Origin: Daphnia pulex
Taxonomy: Eukaryota > Arthropoda > Branchiopoda > Diplostraca > Daphniidae
NCBI RefSeq assembly: GCF_021134715.1
Contig: NC_060017.1
Span: 7,812,001 to 7,876,000, forward strand
Direction: 5' to 3'
DNA: 64,000 nt
Part shown: piece by piece, positions 49,317-60,808 of the stretch
Layout of the letters: the number at the start of each line of letters is the position of its first letter
Numbering within the stretch: position 1 is the stretch's first letter
Notes under the pieces: generated by a model
Told to the model about the DNA's origin: nothing
Databases searched by the model: none
What the model saw: only the letters and a program-made list of their open reading frames with translations
Program-made: the position numbers and the translations under genes

Positions 49317-51217
49317 TCAATCATCGGCAGTTTTGATGAGACAAATAAGAGCGCGACGATAATCACCGGAAGTTTCGCTCTATAAAATGCCGATGTTGTA
49401 GATCGCAAAGGTTGCATATTGAGATTTTTAAAAAGTCAGTCAGTCAGAAAGATTGTGCATGTAAAGTACAGAAATAGTTTAGAGATTCATTTACCTGGAC
49501 TGAGCTAAGAAGTGTTTTGCAATAGATGCGCTCATATTCCGATTTGATGTTGACCAAATCAATTTCGGAACGATCGACGATGATGCGGATCAGAGCACTG
49601 TCATTTGTCCCCAATCCTTTCATGGCTAGCTCCAGACGGTGGGCAAAAAAAGCTGGTCGGTTGTGAACAATTTCCACTGAAACGTTCAAAGTGTTAAATT
49701 TAAAGTTGATTTTGACTACGGGATCGCAAATAATCAATGACCGGAGGCATACCAATGTCCTTAAGACCATGCAAGAGATCTCCAGACATTTCGGATTTGA
49801 GAGCCTGTTCAATTGTTTTTCCGGAAATCTTCTTGTACATTTTAAACATCTCGGAAGTCTGACGACGACATTGGGCGGCAAAGCCAAAGACGTCTACGAA
49901 GACGTTTTCGTCTGTCCCGATTTTTCCTTCTCCTACAATAGTTAATTTGAAACTTGTAATAAATAATGATAAACCCCCATATGAGTTATATTTACCAGCG
50001 GTGTAAAGATTTCGTGCGTCTTCTTGGGCTTTAACTGGATCATAAGCAAAATCTCCATGGCCACTTGTTTGATCACTCTTTCTCTATAAATGTTTATACA
50101 TCCCCATAAATATCACAAATTGGACGTTTAATTAAAATGGAAACGACCGAACCTGTAGAGCGTTGAGAAGCAATTGTTGAAATGGCCCCGAAGTATCTTT
50201 AATTCAGAATAAGTTATTAAAAGGATAGGCTACTATTACATTACGGAATAGGGTTGGACACGTTTGAAAAATATGTGATTACCTTCTCGGACATCCTTTT
50301 CCAAGGGAGTATTGTACACTGATTGAAATCGATAGAAAAATTTAATATTATTATCGATTATTATTTTGCTAATCTATGTGTTGAATCTAAATATATTACA
50401 ACACTCGTAGGCCAAAGCAATCCTTGTTATCTCATCGTAGGGGCGGGAGAAGAGGACTTCCACCAAAACGTCCTCATTAGTGCCAACTCCCTTCATTGCT
50501 TTGTTTAGAAGCTTGGCGCAGTGTACTTCCGGTGGCATCATCATGCTCAAAATGAGCTTCTTGAAATTGCCACTCAGTTCACTCTTGAAATCAGCAATGA
50601 TATCCTGTTAATCAAACGCATTTCAATCAACAATGAAATCTCATTTTATAAGAAAATTAAAGGTTACTCGATTGAATTGGAGTTTGAATGCTTTCGAAAT
50701 ACTCTGGCGCTGGGCGTTGGATCGATAGCAAAGAATGTCGATGATGGCTTCTTCATTCGTACCAAATCCCTTCATGGCAGCCCGCCTGAATAATTTGAAA
50801 TGCCAGATAATTTAATTCCCATCCAAAATAAAAACCTGATTTTCTAAAGATTAAAATGGGAAATATTTACAATTTTTGGGCGTCGGTCATTGCATTGAAT
50901 TCGGCTTCGGGCAATACAGTTGGTAGTTCCTATTCAGTCAGTTGAAACAACAATTATAAAATTTGAGAATTTTTAGTTTAGTAGGTCACTTGAAAAATAT
51001 TTTCTTATAATCAGTCAATGTAAAATTGCCGAATGGATTCACCGTGAATATAATTTGATGAAACGCATATGAAATACAAAATTAAGAGAGAGTGGAACTC
51101 ACCTTTGTGTAATCATTATTTTCACCAGCCCACGTTAGCGACACTAAAAACCAAACAAAAAATTAATCTTGAGTTGTCATTAAAGACGTATAAAGTTTCA
51201 TTAGTTTTGAACTTACT
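49317..51217 (-). CDS. Annexin A of the tandem array (338 aa, four repeats)
   Basis: Exons in order: A of the start codon at 51217 (end of a 5' UTR exon), 51103-51143, 50871-50929, 50668-50785, 50400-50604, 50283-50318, 50153-50196, 49996-50083, 49753-49932, 49495-49676, 49317-49379 (1,017 bases, phases consistent). Annexins bind acidic phospholipids in a calcium-dependent way through four repeats of about 70 residues. Calcium-loop motifs: repeat 1 KGFGTNEE at residue 39, repeat 2 KGVGTNED at 111, repeat 3 EGKIGTDE (first loop residue changed) at 199, repeat 4 KGLGTNDS at 277. There is no signal peptide, as expected for a cytosolic protein. The N-terminal head is short (about 33 residues). 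This member keeps most canonical loops. The ATG is split by an intron (A, then TG). Confidence 0.93.
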
Positions 51218-51499
51218 AGTTGCAGATTATGAAGAAAACTAACAGGGAGTGAATAGAACACACGTCTGCTGTGGACTGTAAAAAAATATGTAAATCTACT
51301 GGTGAACCTTGACGAGCTGGCCTTGAAGGGATGAGGAACAAGGCGGAAACAAGTTTCCATTGAGACAACACCCTTGAGAGCCTCGGGATGTTATTTTTGT
51401 TATATTTGAAAGTTCGTTACAGCTTCACCATATATGTGTCCCATTACTATCCCGTATTGACTAATCAAAGTTAATTATAAGAAATGAATTAAGTATGAT

Positions 51500-51505
51500 T
51501 TTATT
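51500..51505 (-). terminator. Candidate polyadenylation signal of annexin B
   Basis: AATAAA on the minus strand about 205 bases after the annexin B stop. Annexin C has the same hexamer at a similar distance. Confidence 0.35.
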
Positions 51506-51709
51506 CATCCGCGTTTTCTTCCCCCAATTCAGAACCAACAATCAATGAACGCAGAACAGGAACTAAAAGAAAAAAGTGATCGCAGGCGTATGAAGATTTG
51601 TATATGCAAATATGTATTTCCCTTGTCAAAACAAAAAAGAAGCGCTTTTTTATCAGTGTCCACCATGCATAATAGCCGTACAAATTTCCCCTCAAGTTCT
51701 CAGCTGCAG

Positions 51710-53727
51710 TTACATAAAAAATATTGGCGGTACTGCAATTTCGTGATTGAGAGCGGGGGGTCCGATGAGAGCAAGGAGGGAGCGGCGGTAGTCGCCAGAA
51801 GTTGCATTCTGCGAATTAATGAAATTGCACTTGTCATTTATTTTTCGGCAGTCAAAAGAAATTTGTGTCGCATCCATATTTTTTATTACCTCGACTGAAC
51901 CATAAAGTGTTTTGCCATATATGCGTTCGTACTCTAACTTGATGTTGGCCAAATCAATTTCACTTCGACTGACGATGATGCGGATTAGAGTGTTGTGATC
52001 GGTACTCAATCCTCTCATGGCCAATTCTAAACGCTCGGCAAAATACGCCGGTCGGTTGCGAACTATTTTAACTGTTTGAAAGGAAAATATATACTGTACA
52101 AAATTTGTGTTTAATCACATCAATATCAAAGAGAATGAACCTATTTCAAGAAGACAAAATAAAATGTCTTCAGACACTTGGGATTTGAGAGTCTCTTCAA
52201 TTGGTTCTCCGGAAATTTTGGCATACTCTTGGAAAATAACCGAAGTCAGACGACGCCTTTGAATGGCATAGCTCAAAATGTTAACGAAAGGATTTTCGTC
52301 CGTGCTGCTGTGCTCTTTTCCTACTTAATCTTCTTTTGTAGAGCTAAATTTGTTATCAAATGTTTGTTGGTTTGCCTATATCTACCTTTGTCGAGCAAAA
52401 GTTTAGCCTCTTCTTGTGCGCTAGCGACTGAGTCAGAATCTATTGTCGGATCTTTAATTTCCTAAATTAATCCCAATCCCAGTTATTCATCAGTATGCTC
52501 ATTTAAAACTCAAATGATTTTACCTGAAGGGATTTGAGAAATATCTTTTGAACCCGACCGGAAATATCTAAATTTGAAAATACGATGAGTAGCCTATAAA
52601 TATTTTGTTTCACCACATTGATTGCTATTGCAATATAAATTTTTTTACCTTGCTTAATTTCCCTTTTCAGATCGATTTTGTACTCTGTTTTCAGAAGAGA
52701 AAAAAAAAATATTACGCAACAAGACAAAATATGTTTGAGAATTTTAGAAAATGTTACTGGTGTTGTAAGCGTTTGCGATTTTTACGACTTCTTCGTAGGA
52801 CCGGGTGAAGAGGATTTCCGCCATGACATCTTTGTAAATGTATTTATTGTTATATAATTGATTATAATAATTATGTAAACACTTTTATTTGTGTTCGATC
52901 ATACTTGTCTCGTAGGCTGAGGCTAGGCTCAGAGTTTCCGAGTCGGATCCAAAGAGGCTGATGTCCTCCAAGAGAGCCTCTTTTCTTGCAAATTTCTTGA
53001 TGGCTTCGTGTAGTTCCTTGGCACAGTATTCTACCGCAGGCAACATCAGGCTGGTAATAACACTTTTGAATTTGCCGCTCACTTCGCTCTTTAGATCAGC
53101 AACTAAATCCTGTTTAACAGAATGCCAATTTTGGTCAAATTAAATGCGCAACTCAAAGTCTGATCGAGTCTGGTTTTATCCCGTTTTAAATTTATATAGC
53201 GCTTATTTTGTTAGTTTTATCCTGTTGATGTCAAATGTTCGCAGCAAATATTTTCAGACTGATATTCGCGCGATAGAGAAAAAGGAACTATAGAAAAGAG
53301 TTACCCGATTGAATTCAATGTTGAATGCTTCAGAAATGGCTTGACGTTGGGCGTTTGATCGGTGGCAAAGAACGTCGATGATGACTTTTTCATTTGTACC
53401 GAGGCCTTTCATCGCAACTCGACTGAAAAGCATTGATTTGTTAATCAAAATAATTCATAACAAAAATGGAAAAACAATTACAGTGCTCTGGCGTCAGCCA
53501 TCGCGTCAAACAAAGTTGCCGGTAAAGAAATCACAGTTGGTACTTCCTAGACGCATCATGAATAATGTGCAAAAATTAAGATATTTACACAAATTTGGGA
53601 ATCTATCTACTCACCTTCATGTGCCCATTATTTTCAGGATCACTGGGCAACGACACTGAAAACGAAAAAGCACAGCAGTGAAATAGAAATTCCAAATTGA
53701 AGTCTCCTCATTTGCGTTATACTTACT
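51710..53727 (-). CDS. Annexin B of the tandem array (348 aa, or 372 aa with an extra exon)
   Basis: Exons: A of ATG at 53727, 53615-53655, 53482-53546, 53305-53422, 52905-53109, optional 52758-52829, 52649-52684, 52524-52567, 52386-52461, 52141-52320, 51890-52071, 51710-51808. Without the optional exon the total is 1,047 bases. Only repeat 1 keeps a canonical loop (KGLGTNEK). Repeat 2 reads KKFARKEA, repeat 3 KEHSSTDE and repeat 4 RGLSTDHN, so calcium-dependent membrane binding is probably weak or altered. The optional exon (72 bases, phase 1 at both ends) encodes [20 protein letters not shown], a near-canonical copy of the second half of repeat 2. The main exon's own second half of repeat 2 has diverged. 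The gene is otherwise built on the same exon template as A and C. The C-terminal tail ([14 protein letters not shown]) is slightly longer than usual. Confidence 0.9.
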
Positions 53728-54143
53728 TTGAAGAATATGTATGACTGTGTGGGCTCGATAAAATTGTGAAAAAAAGAGAGTAGGAAATCGATTCGTGTCT
53801 TCCAGCTTGAGGGATAGACAGCTCATTAAAAACCTTGCGGGGAAAAAAATGGAGAGCGTGTACCTTAGTAACAACAAGCGGTTGACCAAGACAAAACTGG
53901 TTTTCAGGGTTTGTGCAAAAGTGAACACACCCTGAAAAAAATCCCCGAACCATTTCGCAATTAACATTCACCACAAGTCTACGTTTGTCCAGTCCATTTA
54001 CTTTGCAGATTCACCAAAATTACCTCAAGCGTCAAGAATGGAATAAAAACTCTGAGGCTCCCAGAGAGATCATTGATTCACCATGACTGGGAGGTAAATT
54101 ATAGTCGAGAGACAAAAATGACTTTTTTCCAGCTTAATCCATG

Positions 54144-54149
54144 TTTATT
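54144..54149 (-). terminator. Candidate polyadenylation signal of annexin C
   Basis: AATAAA on the minus strand, 207 bases after the annexin C stop codon. Confidence 0.35.
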
Positions 54150-54355
54150 TTTCAGTCAACATGCACAAGATTATGAAGAAAAGAAACTTTAAAAACGAGT
54201 ATCCATCATGTGAAAATAGAAACCAGTATCTCGTCTCATTTTTGCCATTTTACATGTTAAGCGGATAGAAAGATAAATATTAAGAAAGATAATGGCGATC
54301 GAAAAATGTTTTCCGGTTTCAAAGTAAAAAGTCAACACACGATTCACTAGACGGA

Positions 54356-56495
54356 TCACAAATAAAATAATGGAGTTGCGACTTCGCTACTAAAAGAAGG
54401 AGGGCCAATGAGAGCCAGCAAAGCTCGCTTGTAATCGCCAGACGTTTCACTCTAAAAATAAGAGATCCATTATTGTTATAATTATATTCGTCTTCTTATC
54501 CAATAAGCGCATGCCGTTAGAAATTACCTCGACTGAGCTGTGAAGTGTTTTATGATAGATCCGTTCGTATTCCACTTTGGTATTAACCAAATCGATTTCA
54601 CAGCGACTGACGATGATGCGGATTAGAGCGTCGTCATTGGTACCCAAACCTTTCATGGCCAATTCTAAACGCTCAGCGAAAAAGGCCGGTCGGTTGCGGA
54701 TGATTTTGACTGTCGAAAAAAACAAAATTCTGGAGTTCGTTGTGATCCGAATGCAATTAATTATTTTAAAAGATACCCATATCAAGTAAACCATTATAAA
54801 TTTCGCCAGACATCTCCGAGGTGATGGCTTGTTCAATTGTTTTTCCTGATATTTTGGTGTATTCTTGAAAAATGGCGGAAGTTTGTCGACGCCTTTGAGC
54901 GGCAAAACCCAAAATGTCAACGAAAGCGTTTTCGTCGGTCCCGATTTGACCCTCACCTGTAATAATAAGGATTTGCTAGAAAACAATTACAGTCGTGGTC
55001 TAAAATGTTAAATGATTTTTACCGGCTTTAAAGAGAATTCTGGCTTCCTCTTGTGCCTTGGCCGAGTGATAAGTATTTTCTCCGCCATCCATGACCGAGT
55101 CCGTGCATTTCTGTGACAAAAAAAAAGTCGAAATTGTTTTCTACTTTTCCAGAGTTTGAATCTAAAAATTCTCAAACCTTGAGAGTGTTGAGAAGAAATC
55201 GCCTAAATGACCCGGAAGTATCTGATTTAAAAAAAACTCAAGTTAGCAATATTACATAATAGATTTTATTATTAATTTCTAACAAAAGGATACTGTACCT
55301 TCCTTGATATCGTCGTCCAGAGATTTTCCGTACACTAAAAATAAAACAAGAAAAAAATATTGCTGATGTGTGGATATAATAAAGAGCACTCAATGTAAAT
55401 ATTACTGCTTTTATAGGTAGCTGCAATCTTCATTAATCCGTCATAGGAATAAGCGCAAAGGATTTCTACCAGAACGTCGTCACTAGTTCCAATCCCTTTG
55501 ATGGCTTTGCGCAAATGTTTGGCCAAGTACTTATCCTTTGGCATCATCAGACCGACGATGAGATCCTCGAAATCGCCACTCAATTCGCTCTTTAGATCAG
55601 CAATTAAATCCTGTTTGTAAATAAGCGCGTGAAAAATAATAGGATGTGATTGGCATGAGCACAAATGTATCGTTACCCTACCCGACCAAATTCCTTGTGA
55701 TACATTTCCGCGATGGCCAAGCGCTGGGCATTGGATCGCTTGCACAAAATGTTGATGATGGATTGTTCGTCCGTGCCGAATCCCTTCATGGCAATTCGCC
55801 TGAAAAATTTACATATTAAGACATTCCGTGTTTTTTTTTTTTTTAAATTAGAATTTGCAACGTATAACTGCAATTCGAATGAAAGAAATAATTTACAATG
55901 CCTTGGCGTCGGACAGCGGATCGAACAAGGTGATTGGATGCACAGTTGGGAATTCCTAATAAACAATAAAACCTGTTTTTGAATTGAGTTTCTAAAATAT
56001 TGGTGGTTGCTTTTATGGTCTTATGGTTATTACTAGTCAACGAAACATAGCTTTTATATCTACAGCGCCCTCTTGTATAAATTCGTGGTTGCACCGTTAT
56101 GATTAGCAAATTTTCGGGTAAATACGTGGGTAGATATGTGGGTGGATGTTACACAATGTACTTCTCACGTTGGGGATTCCCCCAAAATTAATCATTTAAC
56201 ACTGCAGTACCTAGCCGAAACATTAATGCCAGGTACCCACATTTGTTTGGCCATATGACAAAGTTTCATCAAGGTATAGAATTCTAATTTAGGCTATGGC
56301 CTAGAGGGTATGAATCTCAAATTAGCCTTATTCCTTTGTGTTAAAAAAAGAAGATACAGCATTTGGAAATGACGCAGTATTGCACAACTTAAAATTTTAA
56401 AAAGATACTAATTACCTTCACGTACTCCCCATAATCGCCACACCATAGTGTCATTTCTGTTTTCGAATTATTAGCGGCTGGATGCGATGAAATCA
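54356..56495 (-). CDS. Annexin C of the tandem array (348 or 362 aa, four repeats)
   Basis: Exons: 56416-56495, 55897-55955, 55682-55799, 55406-55610, 55299-55334, 55178-55221, 55023-55110, 54777-54956, 54528-54709, 54356-54451 (phases consistent). Two starts are possible. One is an A|TG split codon as in the paralogues, with TG at 56495 and an unidentified upstream A, giving 362 aa. The other is an internal ATG in the same exon opening [13 protein letters not shown], which resembles the N-termini of the paralogues and gives 348 aa. Loops: repeat 1 KGFGTDEQ, repeat 2 KGIGTSDD, repeat 3 EGQIGTDE, repeat 4 KGLGTNDD, so three canonical KGxGT sites are kept. The C-terminal tail is [13 protein letters not shown]. 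It is likely a cytosolic phospholipid-binding annexin of normal activity. Confidence 0.9.
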
Positions 56496-57331
56496 CTAAA
56501 AAAGAAAACACAACTATAAAATTGTATAGACGAATCAGAAACCAGGGGTTGAAGAAATAAGACTGAATAAAACACACGTCTGTCTAGCAGGTGGAGCAAC
56601 ATTAAATTAATCCAGTTTTCAGAAAACTCTGTTTCACAATTGAAGGTTATCAAGCCACAGTTGAAAACAAGTTCCTTAAAAGGGTGAAAAGTGACAACGA
56701 AATGGGGGAAAACGTAAGCTTCCCTCTGGGCATTCTTTTTTTATTCACAAGATTATTCGAATGATACATGTCGATCCGCTGTTAGACAGTATTTGGAATC
56801 GGACCAAAATTGAGTTGAGACGAAGATATGATGAAAATCATATTTTTTTAAAGCTCATCAGCGGTTATTCTTGTTATGTAACAAGTCCTTCTCTCTGCCT
56901 GCGAGATCTTAGATATGTAAATTTTAAATCGAAAGATGAATACCTTCAGCTGTTTTCCTCATTTTTGTTTGGTTTCGTCTTCCTTATTTGGATAAGGAGA
57001 ACAATTTACTTTGAACAAGTTCATTTTCGTTTCAGATTTGACAATATCATTTGTATTCAACAATACACAGCTCGAAAATGAGCTTATTATTAGTTATTAG
57101 CTTACAGCGGAAGCAATGGGATATATGTGCAGCGGATCATATGAATTTTTAAAATCATTTATGCAGGAGAACGATTTTAAAGTTGTTTTTCCTTAATTTT
57201 TTCTTTGGAGTTGAGGTTGTCAAAAAAGATTGGCCAGAATTTTGATCATGAAAACCAAACGTGTTTTGTGTCGGGTCGCGCAATTAACGCCAAATTACAG
57301 TATCTGTTAACGTCCAAAATATTTGTTCCAA
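56496..57331. other. Spacer between annexin C (5' side) and annexin D (3' side)
   Basis: It contains the presumed 5' UTR exon and promoter of annexin C and the 3' UTR of annexin D. A 106-codon plus-strand open frame (56761-57081) shows no family features and no splice context; I do not call it. Confidence 0.4.
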
Positions 57332-59742
57332 TTAATTCTGAAATTTCCGTATGGTTTCTCTTATGTGCCAGCCTAAGGATTGCTGCGATTGGTACCATGG
57401 GATCTGTCTGTCAGACAGAGAAGTCAAAGAACAACAGGATGATGGCGATGGCATCGACTTCACCAGCTGCTCCATTCCAATAATCGTTAGAAGAGAGCGA
57501 CGATAATAACCGGATGTTTCTTCCTATAAACACAGTTGAAAAATCCAATTAATTGGAATCGATAGATTTTCGTAATTTTTATACATTTTCAGAAAGAAAA
57601 CGTGATAAGAATACGAATTAACCTTGACTGCGCTAAATAGTGTTTTTCCATAGATGCGTTCATATTCGAACATTATGTTGAGCAAATCGATTTCACAGCG
57701 ACTGACGATGATGCGGATTAGAGAGTTGTCATCAGTACCCAAACCTTTATTGACATTAATGCATGCTGGTTAATGAATTGCATAATAATACAAATCGTAT
57801 AATTTTTACCTTTCATGGCGCGGTGTAACCTTTCGGCAAAATAAAGCGCTCGATTGTTAACGGCTTTCACTGCAAGGAAAACACCCAAAACATGAAGCGC
57901 TCGTAATAAAAATAAACATCAATTAGGGGAAACGTACCAATTGTTAAAAGGCTGTTGAGTAGGACACCGGACGTTTGAGATTTCAGAGTCTCTTCAATTG
58001 ATTTACCAGAAATCCGCTGGTACTCGTGAAAGATTAGACAAGTCTGATGACGCCTTTGAGCGGCATAGCCGAAAATGTCAAGGAAGGCATTTTCGTCCGT
58101 TCTGAAATTTCCCTTCACTTTTTGTTTGGATATTTGAACATTTAAATCTTAATCATTGTCAAGATGCAGTTTGCCTTATTACCTGCTTTGAAGATAATTC
58201 GTGCCTGTTGGCTTGCTATGTCAGGATCGTAAGCAAAATCACCATAACCGCATGATTGGTCGTTCAATTTCTACAAATTTAATTTCGTGTAAATATCATC
58301 AATAACATAAGGCATTAAGGCTAGATGAAAAATATGCCAACCTGAAGGATAAGTAAGAGCAATCGCTGATATGACCCACACGTTTCTGATTAAGAATTAA
58401 AAACTCAATAGTAATTATTTTCAACCAACTATAAAGAAAATTACCTTTTTTAATGTCGCTTGCAAGAGAAGAGTCGTACACTGTTATTTAAGAGAAGAGA
58501 ACCCAACAGGTAGAATTCGTTTTTAAATAATTTAAAATCTAAAAATCTTATACTGTCTTCGTAAGCGGTAGCGATCTTTGCGACTTCTTCGTGGGATCGG
58601 GAGCAAAGGATTTCCACCAGGACATCGTGGGATTTACTCCTGAAAGCTTTGTGCAATTGATGTGCGCAGTACCTTTCCGTAGGCATCATGAGGCCGACAA
58701 TCACATTTTCAAAGTTGCCGCTCAGATCACTTTTGAGATCAGCAATCAAGTACTGGAAAGAAAGTCGGTCATTGAACTCATTTTGCGCATCGGAAAAAGC
58801 CTAAAGGTCTACATCAATTGTATCCGCCAAAGAAAGCGAGGCAGGTGTCAACGTGAAACCGCTCAGCTCACTCATTGCAAACCGTGTCAGAAACCGCGGG
58901 AATTGAAAGTAGGACAAGGAAAGCAGTCGTGTTTTAATTGCTACATGTAGTCCACTGTTTATACTGCGTATGTCGCATCAGAAATGGATCAAAATGTAAA
59001 AAGAAATCTTTTTTTACTCGGAAGAATGTGCGGTGGTAACATTCGATTATGATCTGGCGCTGGGCGGAGGATCGTTGGCACAGTATGTTGAGAATAACCT
59101 GCTCGTCCGTTCCGAATCCCTTCACAGCTGCTCTTCTACTCGGGGAAATCCCACAAATGTGTTGTGAAATTAGCAATCAAAATAAACAGGAAGTAAAGAA
59201 GTGAGAAAATAAATATTTTACAATGATTTGGCATCATCTAATGGGTAGAATTCGTCGTCAGGCAGAGGCACGACAGTTGGAAATTCCTATTTTTAAAAAG
59301 TAATTAAAAAGAAAAAATTATGCCAAGGGGCTAAAAGACAAGACAGGATTGCACTCAAGGATACGAAACCAGTTAAACTAGGAATCGGTGATAGGAATAG
59401 TTTCTCAATATGGATGCATGTGATAGTAAGAAATTGGATAAACCTTAAACCAATTTATAAAAACTTGGCACAATGTGCTGCTTAATTCCTTAAATGACAA
59501 AGCACGTAACAATTGAGCCCTTCACGACAAACTATTTTGCAAATTATTCCTATTAAACACACACAGTCACACACCATTTCCCGTCAATAAACGAAGGAAA
59601 AATAAATTCACCTTGACGTTCTCGTTGAAAACATCCCACGACACTGACACTGCGTAACCAGCAATCAAACGAAAAGGATTATTTAATTAGTACTAATTGA
59701 ACAATAAAAGAAAACGGTAGCAATAACTAAGGACGAATTACT
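57332..59742 (-). CDS. Annexin D of the tandem array (380 aa, long C-terminal tail)
   Basis: Exons: A of ATG at 59742, 59612-59649, 59222-59286, 59018-59135, 58554-58752, 58445-58480, 58342-58385, 58183-58270, 57938-58117, 57810-57869, 57623-57744, 57332-57523 (1,143 bases, phases consistent). Loops: repeat 1 KGFGTDEQ kept; repeat 2 RSKSHD lost; repeat 3 KGNFRTDE altered; repeat 4 KGLGTDDN kept. An intron (57745-57809) interrupts repeat 4 exactly inside its KG-LGT loop codons; no other paralogue has it. After the family's usual end (YYRRSLLTIIG) the frame stays open for about 47 more residues, rich in Ser, Gln and Cys. The repeat 1 exon uses a TAG acceptor two codons from a weaker AG. This is the most divergent member seen. 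Confidence 0.88.
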
Positions 59743-60808
59743 TTGCAAATTCGTAGACGGTTAAAAGTGCTAAGACAAGAAAGAAATCACAACACACATA
59801 TTTGTTTGTCAAAACTGCTGCGACTTTTGGAGCGAAACTAAAAAACCTTGGTGAACGAACAGCAAGCGAACTGCTACTGAGCTAGGAATCTCGTTAAGGT
59901 GACTGGCGAACGACCCTAAAGGCAAAAACGGTTGCTAAAGAAAACTGGTTTTCACCAGTTTCTATTCTTGAGAATTTACATAAACTTTATGTACCTGTAG
60001 CGTGCACTCATCTGCACTATACCCAAGACATTTGGTATTTTAATCGGAGACGCAAATAACAGGTTTACACTTTTTTTTTGGCCTTGCCTACATTTCCTTA
60101 CATGTTCATAGTTTATTTTGCAAATCTATCTTTGATATGCCCACGTATTTGTTTAGGATGAAAGTATGGCTTGCAAAAATCTGACACCATTCATAACCTT
60201 CACTGGGAAACAAGGCCATTTGCCGTTTGTATTTTTCATCCGTATAACCGGCAGATATCAACGACCTTGCAATAAAAAACCAAATCGGTTCTTCAAATTG
60301 TCAAAATATTTCATTATAAACCACAATAATGTTTATACTTTTTGGCAGAGTAGAAAATAAAACCAAAACTTGTTTTTATTTCCAGAGAAAGATGAACAGT
60401 AATAACTGATGTATTCAAAAGCTTGCCAAATCAGATACAAGAAGCATACCGAGAGGCGAGTAAATAAATTCAGAAAATGTTGACCATGGCCATTGGTATA
60501 AACGTCAGAGGAAAATGGAGTAGTAGGCGGACTCGTAGAGGAGAGGGTGATGGAAACTGCCACCGTCATGAAGAGTAAAAGTTTGAATTCGCTACAACTC
60601 TGACGGATGTAAAAAAGTAAGAGCGCGTGCTGCAAAGCCCACAGATGACCAATGAACCAGTTTTGTTTTTACCAAAGTGACGTGAGAATCACGAAAACAA
60701 CGATAACAAATAAGTAAACACGAATAAGGGTGTGACTACAGTCCTGGATACTGGAAGAGGGGGCTCGCAGTGGTGCTCAACGGCCCGGATCGTGTGAGAG
60801 TGTTGAAT
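59743..60808. other. Spacer between annexin D (5' side) and annexin E (3' side)
   Basis: It holds the annexin D 5' UTR exon (ending at 59742) and promoter, and the annexin E 3' UTR. No other gene was recognised. Confidence 0.45.

Noticed and set aside
56761-57081. 106-codon plus-strand frame between annexins C and D
   Set aside because: Starts with ATG but has no domain, signal or splice context and sits in expected UTR or promoter sequence. Probably chance.
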